This document shows, piece after piece, positions 61,662-64,000 of a stretch of DNA of 64,000 nt. A program made the position numbers and the translations under genes. The DNA lies in contig NZ_LIPF01000011.1 of assembly GCF_001905385.1 (NCBI RefSeq), positions 186,001-250,000 of the forward strand, in the 5' to 3' direction. The first letter of the stretch is position 1, and every line of letters begins with the position of its first letter. The notes beneath the pieces were generated by a model. It was not told where the DNA came from. It made no database searches and worked only from the letters and a program-made list of their open reading frames with translations. Origin of the DNA: Streptomyces sp. CB02414. GTDB taxonomy: Bacteria; Actinomycetota; Actinomycetes; Streptomycetales; Streptomycetaceae.

Positions 61662-62441
61662 ATGGAGAAGACGACTGTTTCACGTGACGGCACCCGGATC
61701 GCCTACGAACGCTCAGGGCGGGGGCCGGCGGTCGTGCTCGTCAGCGGCGCCATGTCGACGGGCGCCACGATGGCGCCGCTGGCCGCCGGGCTGGCGGGGC
61801 GTCTCGACGTCACCGTGTACGACCGCCGGGGGCGCGGCGCGAGCGGCGACACCGCGCCCTACGCGGTGGAACGCGAGATCGAGGACCTGGCGGCGCTGAT
61901 CGAGGCGGTGGGCGGCGAGGCGTCGTTGTACGGCATGTCGTCGGGCGGCGCGCTGGCGCTCCGGGCGGCGGCGAGCGGGCTCCCGGTGCGCCGGGTCGCG
62001 GTGTACGAGGTGCCGTACGCCATGGACGACGCCGCAGCGCGGGCCGCGGCCGAGTACACCGAACGGCTCACCGAGACGCTCGGGCAGGGGCGGCGCGGGG
62101 ACGCGGTGGAGCTGTTCCTGCGCCACACCGGGTTGGGTGAGGAGATGATCCGGGGTGCCCGGCAGTCTCCCATGTGGGCGGGGATGGAGTCGGTGGCGCC
62201 GAGCCTGGCGTACGACGACGCCGCGATGGGCGACAGCCGGGTACCGCGTGCCGCGATCGCCTCGATCGGCGCACCTGTGCTGGCCCTCGCGGGCGGCGCG
62301 AGCGACGCGTGGTGGCACGACGCGGCACGCGCGATCGCCGAGGCGGCCGCGGACGGCACGTACGGCACCGTCGAGGGGCAGACCCACATGGTGGAGCCGG
62401 GCATGCTCGCGCCGGTGCTGACGGAGTTCTTCGGGCGGTGA
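61662..62441 (+). CDS. alpha/beta hydrolase
   Basis: A 259-residue hydrolase. The nucleophile elbow is YGMSSGGALAL (GxSxG), the oxyanion region is VVLVSGAMSTG and the catalytic His is in VEGQTHMVEPGM. Substrate unknown. It follows DUF427 by 37 bp and may be co-transcribed. No clear Shine-Dalgarno. Confidence 0.9.
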   Translation: MEKTTVSRDGTRIAYERSGRGPAVVLVSGAMSTGATMAPLAAGLAGRLDVTVYDRRGRGASGDTAPYAVEREIEDLAALIEAVGGEASLYGMSSGGALALRAAASGLPVRRVAVYEVPYAMDDAAARAAAEYTERLTETLGQGRRGDAVELFLRHTGLGEEMIRGARQSPMWAGMESVAPSLAYDDAAMGDSRVPRAAIASIGAPVLALAGGASDAWWHDAARAIAEAAADGTYGTVEGQTHMVEPGMLAPVLTEFFGR

Positions 62442-62481
62442 CACCGGACGGACATCGGGGTCCGCCCGGTGCCGCCCGCGC

Positions 62482-63612
62482 TCAGGCCGCGCCCGCCCGC
62501 GCGCGCGTGGTGGACGCGATCGTCGCCGACCCCACCACGCGCGTGCCGTCGTACAGCACGATCGCCTGGCCGGGGGCGACGCCGCGCACGGGCTCCGTGA
62601 ACGTCACCTCCAGGGCGCCGTCGACCGGTTCCGCGCGCACCTCGGTCTCGCCGCCGTGGGCGCGGAGCTGGGCGGTGTAGGTGCCGGGGCCGATGGGGGC
62701 GGCGCCGCACCAGCGGGGCTTGATCGCGCGCAGGGCGTCGACGTCCAGGGCCTCGGCGGGGCCGACGGTGACGGTGTTGTCCACCGGGGAGATGTCCAGG
62801 ACGTAGCGGGGCTTGCCGTCGGGGGCGGGGGTGCCGATCCTCAGGCCCTTGCGCTGGCCGATGGTGTAGCCGTAGGCGCCCTCGTGGGTGCCGAGCCGGT
62901 TGCCCGCCTCGTCGACGATGTCGCCCTCGGCCTTGCCCAGCCGGCCCGCCAGGAAGCCCTGGGTGTCACCGTCGGCGATGAAGCAGATGTCGTGCGAGTC
63001 GGGCTTCTTGGCGACGGCCAGGCCCCTGCGCTCGGCCTCCGCGCGGATCTCGTCCTTGGTGGTGACCGTGTCGCCGAGGGGGAACATCGCGTGGGCGAGC
63101 TGGCGGTCGTCCAGCACGCCGAGGACGTAGCTCTGGTCCTTGGCCATGTCGGAGGCGCGGTGCAGCTCGCGGGTGCCGTCCTCGCGGAGGATCACCTGGG
63201 CGTAGTGGCCGGTGCAGACGGCGTCGAAGCCGAGCGCCAGCGCCTTGTCGAGCAGCGCGGCGAACTTGATCTTCTCGTTGCAGCGCAGGCACGGGTTCGG
63301 GGTGCGGCCGGCCTCGTACTCGGCGACGAAGTCCTCGACCACGTCCTCCCGGAAGCGGTCGGCGAGGTCCCACACGTAGAAGGGGATGCCGATGACGTCC
63401 GCGGCGCGGCGGGCGTCCCGCGAGTCCTCGATGGTGCAACAGCCCCGCGCGCCGGTGCGGAAGGACTGCGGGTTCGCGGAGAGCGCGAGGTGGACGCCGG
63501 TCACGTCGTGCCCCGCCTCGGCGGCGCGGGCGGCGGCGACGGCGGAGTCGACTCCGCCCGACATGGCGGCGAGGACGCGGAGGGGACGGGTGCGCTGCGG
63601 GGTGTCAGTCAT
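62482..63612 (-). CDS. mnmA: tRNA 2-thiouridylase
   Basis: A 376-residue MnmA (TrmU) that thiolates U34 of Lys, Glu and Gln tRNAs. PP-loop SGGVDSAVAAARA; catalytic Cys in PNPCLRCNEKIKF and second Cys in SHDICFIADGD; C-terminal barrel VTVGPAEALDVDALRAIKPRW. ATG 63612 is used; the region upstream to 63963 is the next gene's antisense. Confidence 0.96.
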   Translation of the reverse strand: MTDTPQRTRPLRVLAAMSGGVDSAVAAARAAEAGHDVTGVHLALSANPQSFRTGARGCCTIEDSRDARRAADVIGIPFYVWDLADRFREDVVEDFVAEYEAGRTPNPCLRCNEKIKFAALLDKALALGFDAVCTGHYAQVILREDGTRELHRASDMAKDQSYVLGVLDDRQLAHAMFPLGDTVTTKDEIRAEAERRGLAVAKKPDSHDICFIADGDTQGFLAGRLGKAEGDIVDEAGNRLGTHEGAYGYTIGQRKGLRIGTPAPDGKPRYVLDISPVDNTVTVGPAEALDVDALRAIKPRWCGAAPIGPGTYTAQLRAHGGETEVRAEPVDGALEVTFTEPVRGVAPGQAIVLYDGTRVVGSATIASTTRARAGAA

Positions 63613-63672
63613 AACCCTTCCAGGGTACGGGGAGGCGGGAACCGGAGCGCGCGAGTATCCGTTCACGATCAC

Positions 63673-64000
63673 ATGGGGGCGAAGCACGAATCCACAGGCG
63701 CATCCGGCGGCGGGTCCAAGGACGGGGACCGGCGCATCGGCCGGCGGGCGCTGCTCGTCGGCGGCACTGCGGCGGCCGTGGGCACCGCCGTGCTGGCGCG
63801 CGACGAGCTGTCCCGCCTGTGGTGGCGCGTTCCGGGCGTGGAGCGGCCCCGTGAGGAGGGTGCGGTCGACTACACGGCGGCCCGCTGGGTGGCGGCCTCG
63901 GACGAGAACTGGCGGCGCGCCGACCGGCCCGACGACTTCGGCATCGACATGGTGATCGTCCATGTCACCCAGGGCAGCTTCGCCAGCGCGGTGAAGGCGT
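63673..64000 (+). CDS. N-acetylmuramoyl-L-alanine amidase-like protein, 5' part
   Basis: The frame is open to the window end. About 109 residues are seen: a Tat-like signal DRRIGRRALLVGGTAAAVGTAVLA, then DYTAARWVAASDENWRRADRPDDFGIDMVIVHVTQGSFASAVKA, the start of an Amidase_2 domain (the IVHVTQG Zn-ligand strand). The enzyme would cut peptidoglycan amide bonds outside the cell. It is divergent from mnmA with a 60-bp gap; the Shine-Dalgarno is poor. Confidence 0.82.
   Translation, partial: MGAKHESTGASGGGSKDGDRRIGRRALLVGGTAAAVGTAVLARDELSRLWWRVPGVERPREEGAVDYTAARWVAASDENWRRADRPDDFGIDMVIVHVTQGSFASAVKA

Overview
This window is high-GC actinobacterial chromosome and is almost certainly from Streptomyces. 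It contains a conservon (cvn) cluster, the Streptomyces-type acyl-CoA carboxylase pair accE/accB, the ilvBNC leader peptide, DUF6191, several TetR regulators and many GTG starts. From memory, the gene order matches the S. coelicolor core region that runs from cvn1 down to ligA and mnmA. Most genes lie on the minus strand. There are no rRNA or tRNA genes, no insertion sequence, no prophage and no CRISPR array.

Layout: 1-3087 holds the end of the CvnA sensor kinase and CvnB, CvnC and CvnD. 3290-5088 holds the acetyl-CoA carboxylase epsilon and beta subunits. 5243-12051 is accessory: a secreted family 8 polysaccharide lyase, an HpnR-like B12 radical SAM hopanoid methylase, a YceI protein, an isochorismatase-like hydrolase and a TetR/EamA exporter pair. 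12068-15332 holds a secreted membrane-anchored protein and cimA, which has its own Ile-codon leader peptide and attenuator. 15427-21095 is a nitrogen cluster: TetR, agmatine deiminase, a two-gene urease (fused gamma/beta, then alpha) and a divergent NCS1 permease, with twin operators between the divergent genes. 21155-35999 carries amino-acid metabolism (ilvE, leuB, proline catabolism rocA/putA with a PucR-type regulator, serA, ilvC, ilvN, ilvB and the ilvB leader/attenuator), interrupted by a TetR/DHA2 efflux pair. 36033-50000 holds a GGDEF-EAL membrane protein with a degenerate EAL motif, small-molecule oxidoreductases, a large LuxR (LAL) regulator with a coupled small gene, and an MMPL exporter overlapping a GNAT. 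50215-53776 is gatC-gatA-small membrane protein-gatB. 54016 to the end carries an RmdB-like GGDEF-EAL protein, ligA, a MetE-like protein, several small housekeeping genes, mnmA and the start of an amidase.

How the genes work together: cimA, leuB, ilvB/N, ilvC and ilvE supply most steps from pyruvate to isoleucine, valine and leucine. Two of these transcription units (cimA and ilvB) carry ribosome-sensing attenuators whose leader codons fit their end products. serA, rocA/putA and the urease/agmatine genes add serine synthesis and nitrogen release. gatCAB and mnmA serve tRNA maturation. Two c-di-GMP proteins, one apparently intact and one degenerate in its phosphodiesterase motifs, lie 15 kb apart.

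The less ordinary features are the cimA leader/attenuator, the urease paralogue without accessory genes but with twin TetR-type operators, a roughly 70-90 bp repeat present three times that supplies the C-terminal codons of two transporters, candidate leaderless promoters inside TetR operators, and several small proteins coupled to larger neighbours.
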